From Deinococcus sp045062605 (GTDB lineage: Bacteria > Deinococcota > Deinococci > Deinococcales > Deinococcaceae), in contig NZ_JBJGDW010000062.1 in the NCBI RefSeq assembly GCF_045062605.1, positions 1 to 20,976 on the forward strand: DNA of 20,976 nt. Direction: 5' to 3'. The notes beneath the pieces are model-generated. The model saw only the letters and a list, made by a program, of their open reading frames with translations. It was not told where the DNA came from and did no database searches. This document shows positions 6,940 through 14,652 of this stretch, piece by piece. Position 1 is the first letter of the stretch; each line of letters opens with the position of its first letter. Position numbers and translations under genes: made by a program.

Positions 6940-8448
6940 ATGCAAGCGATTCGTAGCACCCCATCTTCCACGTTTTCCGCGCCGATCAGCCGTGGGGCCG
7001 TGCGCTTGATACTGACCCGGCGGCTGCTGAATGCGGCGGCGCTGGTGGGGGGCGATCTGCTGGCCCTGACCCTGGCGCTGATGATGGCCTCGGGGATACG
7101 CGTGGCGCTGCTGGGTAACGTTCCCGACGGTCCCTGGCTGGCCGGAGGCTGGTTTGCCGGAGACGGCACGGTGCCGGGCCTGATCCCCTTTCTGTGGGTG
7201 GCCTGGGCAGTGGGGGCGGGCTTTTTGCGCTTGTTGCCCGGCTGGGGTCTGGCCGCACCCACCGAGTTACAGCGCATTACCCAGTTGACCGTGCTGGTCT
7301 TTGCTGCCGTGACCGGGGTGCTGTTCATGACCCAGCAGACCGACACGGTCAGCCGCTTCTCATTGACATTGGGCCTGATCCTGAGCTGGGGGCTGGTGCT
7401 GATGATGCGGGCGCTGGTCAAGCGGGTGCTGCTCAACGCCAATTTGTGGGGCGTGCCCGCCGTGATCTATGGGGCCGCCGTGACGGGCACCCTGATGGTT
7501 CAGGCGCTGCGTGAAAATCCCACCTACGGTTATCAGCCCAGCGCCATCTTGGACGACAACGAACTGCTACATGGCAGCGCCGTGCTGGGCGTGCCGGTGA
7601 TGGGGCCGGTGGACAGCATGCCTCAGCCCTGGGAACAGCAGGCCCCGGTGGCCATCGTGGCGATGCCGGGCCTGGACCGTGAGCGGCTGGTGCAGCTTCT
7701 GGAAGGCCCACTGGCGCATTACCCCAAGGTGATTATCGTGCCCGATCTGTTCGAGGTCGAGTCGCTGTGGGTCACGGCCAACGATTTCGGCGGCGTGCTG
7801 GGTTTGGAAGTGGCGCGCAACCTGGTTGATCCGCTGGCACAGGGGGTCAAGCGGGCCTTTGATCTGCTGGCCGTGATTCTGTCGGCCCCGGTGTGGCTAC
7901 CGGTGTGCGCGCTGCTGGCCGCATTGATCTGGTTCGAGGACCGGGCCAACCCACTGTTCCTGCAACGGCGCGTGGGCCTGAATGGTCAGACCTTCGCCAC
8001 CTGGAAATTCAGAACCATGCTGCCCAACGCCGAGGAGGTGCTGCGCCGCAAGCTGGAAGAGGACGCGGAGTTGCGCCTGGAGTGGGAAACGCACTTCAAG
8101 TTGCGCCGTGACCCCCGCATCACGCGGATCGGCGGCCTGCTGCGCAAGACCAGCATGGATGAACTGCCCCAGCTCGTGAACGTGGTGCTGGGCCACATGT
8201 CGCTGGTAGGCCCGCGCCCGCTGCCCGCCTACCATCAGGAGCAGCTCTCGGCCCCGGCCCAGCGTTTGCGGGTACTGGTGCGTCCCGGCATGACCGGGCT
8301 GTGGCAGGTGTCGGGCCGTTCGGAAGCGGGCAACCTGGGCATGGAACGCTGGGACCCGTATTACGTGCGCAACTGGTCGATCTGGCTGGACATGGTGATC
8401 CTGATGCGGACTGTGGGCGTGGTGTTGCGCGGCTCCGGGGCTTACTGA
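6940..8448 (+). CDS. WbaP-type polyprenyl-phosphate hexose-1-phosphate transferase
   Basis: A 502-residue initiating phosphoglycosyltransferase of the bacterial sugar transferase family. The N-terminal half has several membrane segments (about residues 20-160), followed by a soluble CoA-binding-like region typical of long WbaP/WcaJ proteins. The C-terminal catalytic domain (about 300-502) has the re-entrant helix KRAFDLLAVILSAPVWLPV, then WKFRTM, RRDPRITRIGGLLRKTSMDELPQL (DELPQ from residue 407), LVGPRPLPAYH and GMTGLWQVSGRSE. It moves a hexose-1-phosphate from a UDP-sugar to undecaprenyl phosphate at the inner membrane, starting a capsule, exopolysaccharide or O-antigen-like glycan. GCAGGAG lies 7 nt before the ATG. 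The three glycosyltransferases that follow would extend the lipid-linked sugar. No flippase or polymerase gene is in this window. Confidence 0.92.
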   Translation: MQAIRSTPSSTFSAPISRGAVRLILTRRLLNAAALVGGDLLALTLALMMASGIRVALLGNVPDGPWLAGGWFAGDGTVPGLIPFLWVAWAVGAGFLRLLPGWGLAAPTELQRITQLTVLVFAAVTGVLFMTQQTDTVSRFSLTLGLILSWGLVLMMRALVKRVLLNANLWGVPAVIYGAAVTGTLMVQALRENPTYGYQPSAILDDNELLHGSAVLGVPVMGPVDSMPQPWEQQAPVAIVAMPGLDRERLVQLLEGPLAHYPKVIIVPDLFEVESLWVTANDFGGVLGLEVARNLVDPLAQGVKRAFDLLAVILSAPVWLPVCALLAALIWFEDRANPLFLQRRVGLNGQTFATWKFRTMLPNAEEVLRRKLEEDAELRLEWETHFKLRRDPRITRIGGLLRKTSMDELPQLVNVVLGHMSLVGPRPLPAYHQEQLSAPAQRLRVLVRPGMTGLWQVSGRSEAGNLGMERWDPYYVRNWSIWLDMVILMRTVGVVLRGSGAY

Positions 8449-8535
8449 AGCTGTACCCTCAATGATGATGATCCTGCCCCCCCACATTTTTCTCCTTTCC
8501 TGGCCCTGGCAACGTGATTTTGCGCCTGCTTTCAA

Positions 8536-9717
8536 GTGACGGCCATGCTGCACCCTGCCCATCCCCGCATCTTGCAGGTCATCACCCATCTGGATATGGG
8601 CGGGGCCGAGAACGTGGCGATCTCGCTGACCGAGGCGCTGCACCCTGAATTTAACTTCGCTTTCTTCGCGGTGGGCGGTGTGGCCGACAATCCTGTAGGC
8701 CAGGAGATGGCCCGGCGACTGGAGCGCTTGCAGGTCCCGGTCCACAGCGGCACGGCCCTGGGCTTCAAGCGCGGTGGGCTGGCGCAGGCTGGCGTGCGCC
8801 TGAACCGCTTGATCTGGAAAATGCGGCCCGAGATCGTTCACCTGCACACCGAGATTCCCGAAACCACCCTCGCCGTCGCCTCGCTGCTGGGCCTGCCTGC
8901 CGGGACGCAGGTCGTCCGCACGGTCCACAACTCTGAAATCTGGCCCGCCTGGCAGCGGGTCGGGCGGCTGGTGGAACCCCGGTTGCGCCGCGCCACGGTG
9001 GTGGGGGTCTCTGAGGCCTGCCTGGACGGGCTGTGGGAATTCCAGGCGGCCCAGCATCTGCCCCTGACCCCCAGAGACCAGACGCGGGTGGTCTACAACG
9101 GTGTCACGGCTCCGCCAGGTGCCGCGTCAGGCCAGCCTTCCCGTCCGGCAGACCGGCCTATCCGGGTGCTGTTCGCGGGCCGCCTGGAGCCTCAAAAGGG
9201 CGTGGACCTGCTGCCCGAACTGCTGACCGCTGCCTCGGCGCTGACCACCCGTCCGGTAGAGGTCACCATTCTGGGACACGGATCGCTGGAAGAAATGCTG
9301 AAACAGTGGACCCGGACCCAGACCCTGCCCTGGACCATCACGCTGGCTGAACCGGTCGCCAATCTGGCCGCACATCTGGGCGACTACGATCTGATGCTGG
9401 TCCCTTCCCGCTTCGAGGGGCTGTGTCTGGTGGCCGTTGAGGCGCTGATGGCGGGCATGCCCGTGGTCGCCACGCGGGTCCGGGGGCTGAACGAGATCTT
9501 CCCCCCCGGATACCCGCTGCTTTGCTCCTCCGGTGACGTGCCCGCGCTGGCCCGCATGCTGGCGGAAGCTATCGGGGCGTATGAGCATTACGCCCAAGTC
9601 GTGGCCGCACAGCAACCGGGAATCTTTCAGCGCTTCAATCTGGAGGGAATGGCACAGGGTTACCGCCGCTGCTATCTGGGTGTCCTGCAATGTCTTCAGG
9701 GCAAGGGAGCGTCATGA
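8536..9717 (+). CDS. GT4-family glycosyltransferase (first of three)
   Basis: A 393-residue GT-B fold retaining glycosyltransferase. The N-terminal acceptor domain begins ILQVITHLDMGGAENVAISL, a standard GT4 opening. The C-terminal domain has VLFAGRLEPQKGVDLLPELL and the EX7E motif in SRFEGLCLVAVEALMAGMPVVATR (E294 and E302 if GTG 8536 is the start), which holds the sugar nucleotide. It likely adds the second or a later sugar to the undecaprenyl-linked acceptor. The start is uncertain: GTG at 8536 or ATG at 8545; neither has a clear ribosome site, and 87 bp separate it from the WbaP gene. Its stop overlaps the next start by the ATGA arrangement, so translation is coupled. Donor sugar unknown. 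Confidence 0.9.
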   Translation: MTAMLHPAHPRILQVITHLDMGGAENVAISLTEALHPEFNFAFFAVGGVADNPVGQEMARRLERLQVPVHSGTALGFKRGGLAQAGVRLNRLIWKMRPEIVHLHTEIPETTLAVASLLGLPAGTQVVRTVHNSEIWPAWQRVGRLVEPRLRRATVVGVSEACLDGLWEFQAAQHLPLTPRDQTRVVYNGVTAPPGAASGQPSRPADRPIRVLFAGRLEPQKGVDLLPELLTAASALTTRPVEVTILGHGSLEEMLKQWTRTQTLPWTITLAEPVANLAAHLGDYDLMLVPSRFEGLCLVAVEALMAGMPVVATRVRGLNEIFPPGYPLLCSSGDVPALARMLAEAIGAYEHYAQVVAAQQPGIFQRFNLEGMAQGYRRCYLGVLQCLQGKGAS

Positions 9718-10456
9718 AGATTCTGGTGGTTCACAATTTCTATCAGCAGGCAGGCGGCGAGGACGTGGTGTTCCGCGCCGAGACGGCCCTGCTGCGCCGC
9801 CACGGCCACGACGTGCAGACCTTTGCCGTCAGCAATGACCTGATCGAACAGACCCCCCGTCTCCAGGTGGCGGCCCAGACCGTCTGGAACGCCCGGATGG
9901 CGCGCAAGGTCACGGCGTTGGTCCGCGAATACGGCTCCCAGATCGTGCATTTTCACAACACCTTTCCGCTGCTCTCGCCCGCCGTATACGGCGGCGCGCG
10001 GGCAGGTGGGGCCGCCGTGGTGCAGACCCTGCACAACTTCCGGCTGCTGTGCGCCAATGCCCTGCTGCTGCGCGACGGCCAGATCTGCGAGGACTGTCTG
10101 GGCAAACTGCCCCTGGCGGCGGTGCAGCACAGTTGTTACCGGGGCAGCCGCAGTGCATCGGCGGTGGTGGCCGCCATGCAGACGGTCCACCGGGCGGCGG
10201 GCACGTACCGCACAGATGTGGACGCCTACATTGCCTTGACCGAGTTCGCACGGGACAAGTTCATCGCGGGTGGGCTGCCTCCGGAGCGCATTGCCGTCAA
10301 GCCCAACTTTCTGGAGGAGCATCCGTCTCCCGGTACGGGAGACGGGGGCTACGCGCTGTTCGTGGGCCGACTGTCACCGGAAAAGGGGATCGAGACGCTG
10401 TTGCAAGCCTGGGCCGAACTGGGCGCAACCATTCCACTGAGGATCGTGGGCGACGG
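9710..10456 (+). repeat. 747-bp perfect direct repeat, copy 1
   Basis: By eye, bases 9710-10456 are identical to 10888-11634 (offset 1178). The first mismatch at the right is C10457 versus T11635, and at the left G9709 versus A10887. It covers the start codon and the first two thirds of the glycosyltransferase. Confidence 0.93.
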
Positions 10457-10895
10457 CCCGCTGGCTTCACAGGTTGCAGAATCGGCCCGCAGCCTGCCCG
10501 GCGTGGGCTGGCTGGGGCGGCTTGACCGCGCAGGGGTGATGAAACAGATGTGCGGGGCCGCCCTCCTGGTTGTCCCCTCCATCTGCTACGAGGGCGGACC
10601 GCTGACCATGTTTGAGGCATGGAGTGTGGGATTGCCCGTGGTGGGTAGTGATCTGGGTTCAATGTCGACAGCGATTCGGTCTGGGGAAAATGGCCTGCTG
10701 TTCCAGGCCGGGAATGCGGGCGGACTGGCCGCCCAGGTGCGCTGGCTGTGGGAGCATCCTGAGGACCGCCAGCGGATGCGGGACGGTGCCCTTCGGATTT
10801 TCCAGGACACCTATTCGCCTCAGCGTAACTATGAGCAACTGATCGATATCTACAGGGCTGTTCTGAAGTCTAAGAAGTTTGAGATGACGTCATGA
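9714..10895 (+). CDS. GT4-family glycosyltransferase, tandem copy A
   Basis: A 393-residue GT-B enzyme beginning MKILVVHNFYQQAGGEDVVF. Residues 1-247 form the acceptor domain and the first donor-domain elements (YALFVGRLSPEKGIETLLQAW). The donor-binding part has YEGGPLTMFEAWSVGLPVV with EX7E (E293, E301). The ATG at 9714 has AGGGAG about 4 nt ahead and overlaps the previous stop (ATGA). Its first 743 bases are identical to the next gene, and its tail (about residues 323-378) nearly so, while residues 253-323 differ at about 25 of 71 positions. The last 16 or so residues are also distinct. This pattern is discussed as a finding. It is part of the polysaccharide operon; donor and acceptor are unknown. 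Confidence 0.92.
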   Translation: MKILVVHNFYQQAGGEDVVFRAETALLRRHGHDVQTFAVSNDLIEQTPRLQVAAQTVWNARMARKVTALVREYGSQIVHFHNTFPLLSPAVYGGARAGGAAVVQTLHNFRLLCANALLLRDGQICEDCLGKLPLAAVQHSCYRGSRSASAVVAAMQTVHRAAGTYRTDVDAYIALTEFARDKFIAGGLPPERIAVKPNFLEEHPSPGTGDGGYALFVGRLSPEKGIETLLQAWAELGATIPLRIVGDGPLASQVAESARSLPGVGWLGRLDRAGVMKQMCGAALLVVPSICYEGGPLTMFEAWSVGLPVVGSDLGSMSTAIRSGENGLLFQAGNAGGLAAQVRWLWEHPEDRQRMRDGALRIFQDTYSPQRNYEQLIDIYRAVLKSKKFEMTS

Positions 10896-11634
10896 AGATT
10901 CTGGTGGTTCACAATTTCTATCAGCAGGCAGGCGGCGAGGACGTGGTGTTCCGCGCCGAGACGGCCCTGCTGCGCCGCCACGGCCACGACGTGCAGACCT
11001 TTGCCGTCAGCAATGACCTGATCGAACAGACCCCCCGTCTCCAGGTGGCGGCCCAGACCGTCTGGAACGCCCGGATGGCGCGCAAGGTCACGGCGTTGGT
11101 CCGCGAATACGGCTCCCAGATCGTGCATTTTCACAACACCTTTCCGCTGCTCTCGCCCGCCGTATACGGCGGCGCGCGGGCAGGTGGGGCCGCCGTGGTG
11201 CAGACCCTGCACAACTTCCGGCTGCTGTGCGCCAATGCCCTGCTGCTGCGCGACGGCCAGATCTGCGAGGACTGTCTGGGCAAACTGCCCCTGGCGGCGG
11301 TGCAGCACAGTTGTTACCGGGGCAGCCGCAGTGCATCGGCGGTGGTGGCCGCCATGCAGACGGTCCACCGGGCGGCGGGCACGTACCGCACAGATGTGGA
11401 CGCCTACATTGCCTTGACCGAGTTCGCACGGGACAAGTTCATCGCGGGTGGGCTGCCTCCGGAGCGCATTGCCGTCAAGCCCAACTTTCTGGAGGAGCAT
11501 CCGTCTCCCGGTACGGGAGACGGGGGCTACGCGCTGTTCGTGGGCCGACTGTCACCGGAAAAGGGGATCGAGACGCTGTTGCAAGCCTGGGCCGAACTGG
11601 GCGCAACCATTCCACTGAGGATCGTGGGCGACGG
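10888..11634 (+). repeat. 747-bp perfect direct repeat, copy 2
   Basis: Partner of 9710-10456 with constant offset 1178. A second near-identical stretch with the same offset runs 10681-10848 / 11859-12026 and differs at only a handful of mostly synonymous positions. No insertion or deletion separates the copies across the whole length. Confidence 0.93.
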
Positions 11635-12082
11635 TCCGCTGGCCAGCCGCGTGGCGGAAGCGGAGCAAACGCTGCCGGGCGTGAGCTGGCTGGGCAAGCT
11701 TGACCCTGCCGAGGTCCGGGAACAGATGCGCGGGGCCGTCCTCCTGGCGGTGCCTTCCGTGTGGTACGAGGGCGGACCGCTGACCATGATCGAGGGCTGG
11801 GGTGTGGGCCTGCCAATGGTGGCCAGTGATCTTGGCGCGATGTCGAGCATGATCAGACCTGGGGAAAACGGCCTGCTGTTCCAGGCCGGGAATGCGGGCG
11901 GACTGGCCGCCCAGGTGCGCTGGCTGTGGGAGCATCCCGAGGACCGCCAGCGGATGCGGGATGGTGCCCTTCGGATTTTCCAGGACACTTACTCGCCCCA
12001 GCGTAACTATGAGCAACTGATCAAGATTTACGGCGACGCTCTGGAGCGTGCCGACACTGCACGCAGTTCTCCCCGGCATTGA
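10892..12082 (+). CDS. GT4-family glycosyltransferase, tandem copy B
   Basis: A 396-residue paralogue of the preceding gene, starting at the ATG at 10892, which overlaps copy A's stop (ATGA). Acceptor domain residues 1-247 are the same as copy A. The donor region reads WYEGGPLTMIEGWGVGLPMVASD, again with the EX7E Glu pair (E293, E301), but with changes around it: C to W before YEGG, F to I and A to G within or next to the motif, and many in the preceding helix. The C-terminal tail (ERADTARSSPRH) is unlike copy A. Both copies keep all visible GT4 landmarks, so neither looks like a pseudogene. It probably ends the operon; no clear terminator with a U-run follows. Confidence 0.92.
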   Translation: MKILVVHNFYQQAGGEDVVFRAETALLRRHGHDVQTFAVSNDLIEQTPRLQVAAQTVWNARMARKVTALVREYGSQIVHFHNTFPLLSPAVYGGARAGGAAVVQTLHNFRLLCANALLLRDGQICEDCLGKLPLAAVQHSCYRGSRSASAVVAAMQTVHRAAGTYRTDVDAYIALTEFARDKFIAGGLPPERIAVKPNFLEEHPSPGTGDGGYALFVGRLSPEKGIETLLQAWAELGATIPLRIVGDGPLASRVAEAEQTLPGVSWLGKLDPAEVREQMRGAVLLAVPSVWYEGGPLTMIEGWGVGLPMVASDLGAMSSMIRPGENGLLFQAGNAGGLAAQVRWLWEHPEDRQRMRDGALRIFQDTYSPQRNYEQLIKIYGDALERADTARSSPRH

Positions 12083-12145
12083 AGTGATCATGGTCTGGGT
12101 GCCGTGTTGAACAGAGCGGTAGGCACACTGCAAGAGCCTGAACAC

Positions 12146-12257
12146 TTATACGGATTCCTCTGTAACGCGACAGAAATCGGGACAGCGCCGATTCCTACAC
12201 CTCATACGGATTCCGTTTGTTTCGTGTAGAGATCGGGACAGCGTAGGTCTCCACACT
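12146..12257 (+). repeat. Tandem pair of 56-bp ATACGGATTCC repeats
   Basis: Unit 1 has ATACGGATTCC at 12148-12158 and ATCGGGACAGCG at 12176-12187. Unit 2 has the same two blocks at 12204-12214 and 12232-12243. Both blocks are shifted by exactly 56 bp, so there is no insertion or deletion between units, while the sequence between the blocks has diverged. A third, inverted copy lies at 611-657. Confidence 0.8.
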
Positions 12258-12419
12258 CCACGCCCGAAACCCTTTTTTCGCCTTCTCGCTCTGCTCGGAT
12301 TTCCAGGTATCTTCAACACCTTTCAATCGGAATCCGGATCACCTGGATATTCATGCTCGGCTCCGCCCTAGTTCAGGAAACGCGCCTCACCACGAACATC
12401 TTCTAATCCACAGTTCAAC

Positions 12420-12431
12420 TATCTTTCCCAC
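12420..12431 (+). promoter_or_regulatory. Leaderless -10 box of ispF
   Basis: TATCTT (12420-12425) followed by 6 nt and the ATG at 12432, with no Shine-Dalgarno sequence. Position and sequence fit a transcript starting at the initiation codon. Confidence 0.6.
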
Positions 12432-12935
12432 ATGGTTTTTGCATTTGAACCGGCAGGCCCGGTGCTTCGCGTCGGTTATGGCGAGGACGCACACCGCCTA
12501 GCCGCAGGGCACTCCCTGATTCTGGGCGGGATACCCATTCCTGGCGCGGCGCTGGGAACGGTGGCCCACAGTGACGGGGACGCCGTGCTGCACGCGGTGG
12601 CCGACGCGCTGCTCTCGGGGCTGGCGCTGGGCGATATCGGTGACTACTTTCCCGATACTGACCCGCTGTGGGCTGGGCTGGACTCGCGCGCGATTCTGGG
12701 GCGCGTGCTGGAGCTGGTGCGCGAACGGGGGTACGCGCCCGTCAATATTGCTCTGGTGGTCACCCTGGACAAGCCCAAGCTGGGGCCGCTGCGCGCCCAG
12801 ATCGCCTGCAACGTGGCGGCCTTGGTGGGGCTGTCGGAAAGCGAGGTGGGCGTGAGCTTCAAGACCTCCGAGGGGCTGGCCCCGGCGCATGTGCAGACGC
12901 GGGCCACAGCGCTGCTGTCACGGACTGGGGGTTGA
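12432..12935 (+). CDS. ispF: 2-C-methyl-D-erythritol 2,4-cyclodiphosphate synthase
   Basis: A 167-residue homotrimeric enzyme of the MEP isoprenoid pathway. It converts CDP-methylerythritol 2-phosphate to the cyclic diphosphate with release of CMP. Metal-binding residues are visible: D19 and H21 in GYGEDAHRL and H54 in DGDAVLHAV, and the HSDGD loop (46-50). The C-terminal FKTSEGLAP(A)HVQTRA motif is typical. Length matches the family. Expression seems to start from a leaderless promoter. Its stop TGA overlaps the TTG start of the next gene, so IspF and TrmL are probably translated from one message. Confidence 0.96.
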   Translation: MVFAFEPAGPVLRVGYGEDAHRLAAGHSLILGGIPIPGAALGTVAHSDGDAVLHAVADALLSGLALGDIGDYFPDTDPLWAGLDSRAILGRVLELVRERGYAPVNIALVVTLDKPKLGPLRAQIACNVAALVGLSESEVGVSFKTSEGLAPAHVQTRATALLSRTGG

Positions 12936-13423
12936 GCGAGCTGTTGCCCAGTCAGCCGTCGCCCAGTCAGCCGCTGCTGCGGATCGTCTTATACGAGCCG
13001 GAAAAGGCCGGGAACGTGGGCAACGTGGCGCGCACCTGCGCCGTGCTGGGCGCGGAGCTGCACCTGATCCGCCCCTTCGGCTTTCACCTGCATGACCGCG
13101 AATTCCGGCGGGCAGTGATGGATTATCTGGAGGGCGTGACCCTGCACGAACACGTCAACTGGACTGCCTTTCAGGCTGGGCTGGAGGTGGGCACGCGGGT
13201 CTTCGCCTTTTCCACGCACGCTGGCACACTACACACGCGGGCGGGCTTCCGGCGCGGCGATTACCTGCTGTTCGGTCCGGAATCGAGGGGCCTGCCGGTG
13301 TGGCTGCGCGAGGGTCTGAGTGCGCTGAAGCTGCCGCAGCCGGGCGTGGGCCGCAGCCTGAATCTGGCGGTGGCGGCGGGCGCGGCGGCCTTCGAGGCCG
13401 GGCGGCAGATTGAGGGCTGGTAG
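12932..13423 (+). CDS. trmL: tRNA (cytidine/uridine-34-2'-O)-methyltransferase, TrmL-like SPOUT enzyme
   Basis: A 163-residue SPOUT-class methyltransferase. The knot motifs are clear: VLYEPEKAGNVGNVARTCAVLG near the start, LLFGPESRGLP in the middle, and LPQPGVGRSLNLAVAAGAAAFEA at the end, which form the S-adenosylmethionine pocket. TrmL/YibK methylates the 2'-O of the wobble base of certain tRNALeu species. The start is inferred: TTG at 12932 overlaps the ispF stop (TTGA) and gives the family's usual length of about 160; a second TTG at 12944 is possible. A 15-bp sequence is tandemly duplicated at the N-terminus (PSQP...PSQP), outside the fold. Confidence 0.88.
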   Translation: MSELLPSQPSPSQPLLRIVLYEPEKAGNVGNVARTCAVLGAELHLIRPFGFHLHDREFRRAVMDYLEGVTLHEHVNWTAFQAGLEVGTRVFAFSTHAGTLHTRAGFRRGDYLLFGPESRGLPVWLREGLSALKLPQPGVGRSLNLAVAAGAAAFEAGRQIEGW

Positions 13424-13470
13424 GTCTGGATTCCCGAAGATCTGGATTCACAGAGGTCCGGCTTCATGGG
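13423..13470 (+). repeat. Three imperfect 16-bp tandem repeats after trmL
   Basis: Units at 13423-13438, 13439-13454 and 13455-13470 share GGTCTGGATTC-like starts (GGTCTGGATTC, GATCTGGATTC, GGTCCGGCTTC). They lie between trmL and the diguanylate cyclase promoter. No function evident. Confidence 0.55.
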
Positions 13471-13513
13471 AACGCCAGCAGCGGGTGGCAGGAGGGCGTA
13501 AGAGTCCCCGCCG

Positions 13514-13528
13514 TAGACTCTGTCCCAG
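13514..13528 (+). promoter_or_regulatory. Candidate leaderless -10 of the GGDEF gene
   Basis: TAGACT (13514-13519) lies 9 nt before the ATG at 13529, giving at most a leader of a few bases. No ribosome binding site is visible. Confidence 0.45.
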
Positions 13529-14545
13529 ATGGCCCCCCGTATCCGCCTCTCCCCGCCGACCACCGATCTGGAGGGCGGAGTCCGCCGCGCGCACCTGACG
13601 CTGGCGCTGCTGTCCACCGCAACCCACACGGCGCTGCTGCTGTTTGAGCTGACCCATGCCCGTCAGCAACTCGGCGTGCTGGGTATCGGTCTGGGCGTCA
13701 GCGTGGTTATGGCGGCCCTGATCGCCTCGCGCCGGGTTCCGGCCCTGTTGCTGGCGGTCCTGCTGTCCTACGGGCTGCCGCTGTGGCTGGTGGCGGAGGT
13801 GCTGCGCAGTGCCCTGACTGGCCAGGGGATCCCGCAGGAGTATTACCTGACGGTGGGTATTGTGACCGTGGTGATCTTCAGCTCGCTGCCTGCCGTCCGG
13901 GCCTTCGTGGTCACGGCCCTGATGCTCTCGGGTGTGGGCGCGGCGGTGTTGCTGCTCGCGCCGCTGGACGTTCCGCTGCTGCTGTACGCCCTCTTTCTGG
14001 TGGGCATGATCGCCTTTCTGGCGCTCTACGGCCAGTCTGTTCACACCGAGCGGGTGCGCGGTGAACTGCTGCGCACCCAGGCACACACCGATCCCCTGAC
14101 GGGCATCCTCAATCGCCGGGGTGGCGGGCAACATCTGGACGAGGTACTGGCCCGGGGGTCTGGCACACGGGCGGCGGCCCTATTGCTGGATATCGACCGC
14201 TTCAAGGGCATCAACGACACCCACGGACACGCGCTGGGAGACGAGGTGCTGACCCAGGTGGCGCGTGTGGCGCAGGCGGCAGCAGGACCGGAGGCCACGG
14301 TCACCCGCTGGGGCGGCGAGGAGTTTCTGGTGGTGTGGCCGGATCTGGAACCCCAGGCAGTGTATGCGGCGGCCAGCCGACTGCTGGAGGCGGTCCGAAC
14401 ACTCCGGGTAGGCGGGCTGCCGGGTCTGACGGTCAGCGCCGGGCTGGCCTTCGACTCCGAATCTCAGGAGCGCGACGAACTGGTCAATCTGGCGGACCGC
14501 CGCATGTACGCGGCCAAGGAGGCAGGTGGGGACCGCTGGCTGTAG
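13529..14545 (+). CDS. Membrane-bound diguanylate cyclase (GGDEF)
   Basis: A 338-residue protein with an N-terminal membrane region of about six hydrophobic helices (residues about 20-165) and a C-terminal GGDEF domain starting TDPLTGILNRRGG. The active-site loop is RWGGEEF (GGEEF at 262-266), an accepted active variant; LLLDIDRFKGINDTHGHALGDEVL carries the metal-binding Asp. It should make cyclic di-GMP from two GTP. The inhibitory RxxD site that normally sits five residues before GGEEF is absent (GPEA instead), so product feedback at that site is unlikely. The hydrophobic half may sense an unknown membrane-linked signal. It lies about 105 bp after trmL and ends about 105 bp before the aminopeptidase gene; both have their own promoter-like boxes. 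Confidence 0.92.
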   Translation: MAPRIRLSPPTTDLEGGVRRAHLTLALLSTATHTALLLFELTHARQQLGVLGIGLGVSVVMAALIASRRVPALLLAVLLSYGLPLWLVAEVLRSALTGQGIPQEYYLTVGIVTVVIFSSLPAVRAFVVTALMLSGVGAAVLLLAPLDVPLLLYALFLVGMIAFLALYGQSVHTERVRGELLRTQAHTDPLTGILNRRGGGQHLDEVLARGSGTRAAALLLDIDRFKGINDTHGHALGDEVLTQVARVAQAAAGPEATVTRWGGEEFLVVWPDLEPQAVYAAASRLLEAVRTLRVGGLPGLTVSAGLAFDSESQERDELVNLADRRMYAAKEAGGDRWL

Positions 14546-14617
14546 GCAGGCTGAATGGGCCAGTCTGATGCAGGGCGGCGCGGCACGGCGAACCAACCGG
14601 GCAGCGCCCTCTCAACC

Positions 14618-14652
14618 TTAGAACGGAACCATGCCAGCCGTAGAATGAGGCC
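14618..14652 (+). promoter_or_regulatory. Leaderless promoter of the M29 aminopeptidase gene
   Basis: TTAGAA (14618-14623), 17-bp spacer, TAGAAT (14641-14646), then 6 nt to the ATG at 14653. Ideal spacing for sigma-70 recognition; GAGG lies too close to the ATG to act as a ribosome site. Confidence 0.65.

Larger units (their letters stand above)
12083..12431. other. Gene-free region with repeats between the GT operon and ispF
   Basis: About 350 bp with no supported gene. It holds the 56-bp tandem repeat (12146-12257), a C/T-rich stretch, an imperfect inverted repeat with CCAGGT (12303-12308) and ACCTGG (12341-12346) arms, a degenerate inverted repeat core GGAATCCGGAT (12329-12339), and the ispF -10 box at its right end. 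Confidence 0.6.

Noticed and set aside
7897..9057. 386-codon minus-strand open frame over the wbaP and first GT genes
   Set aside because: A typical high-GC antisense shadow (His/Gln/Arg rich) of two well-identified genes on the other strand.
12101..12130. GTGCC...GGCAC inverted repeat as terminator of the polysaccharide operon
   Set aside because: Only about 5 bp of stem, a long loop and no U-run.
12668..12931. 88-codon upstream extension of trmL
   Set aside because: It lies inside ispF in another frame and reads as Gly/Ala/Arg-rich shadow; TrmL homology starts only after 12932.
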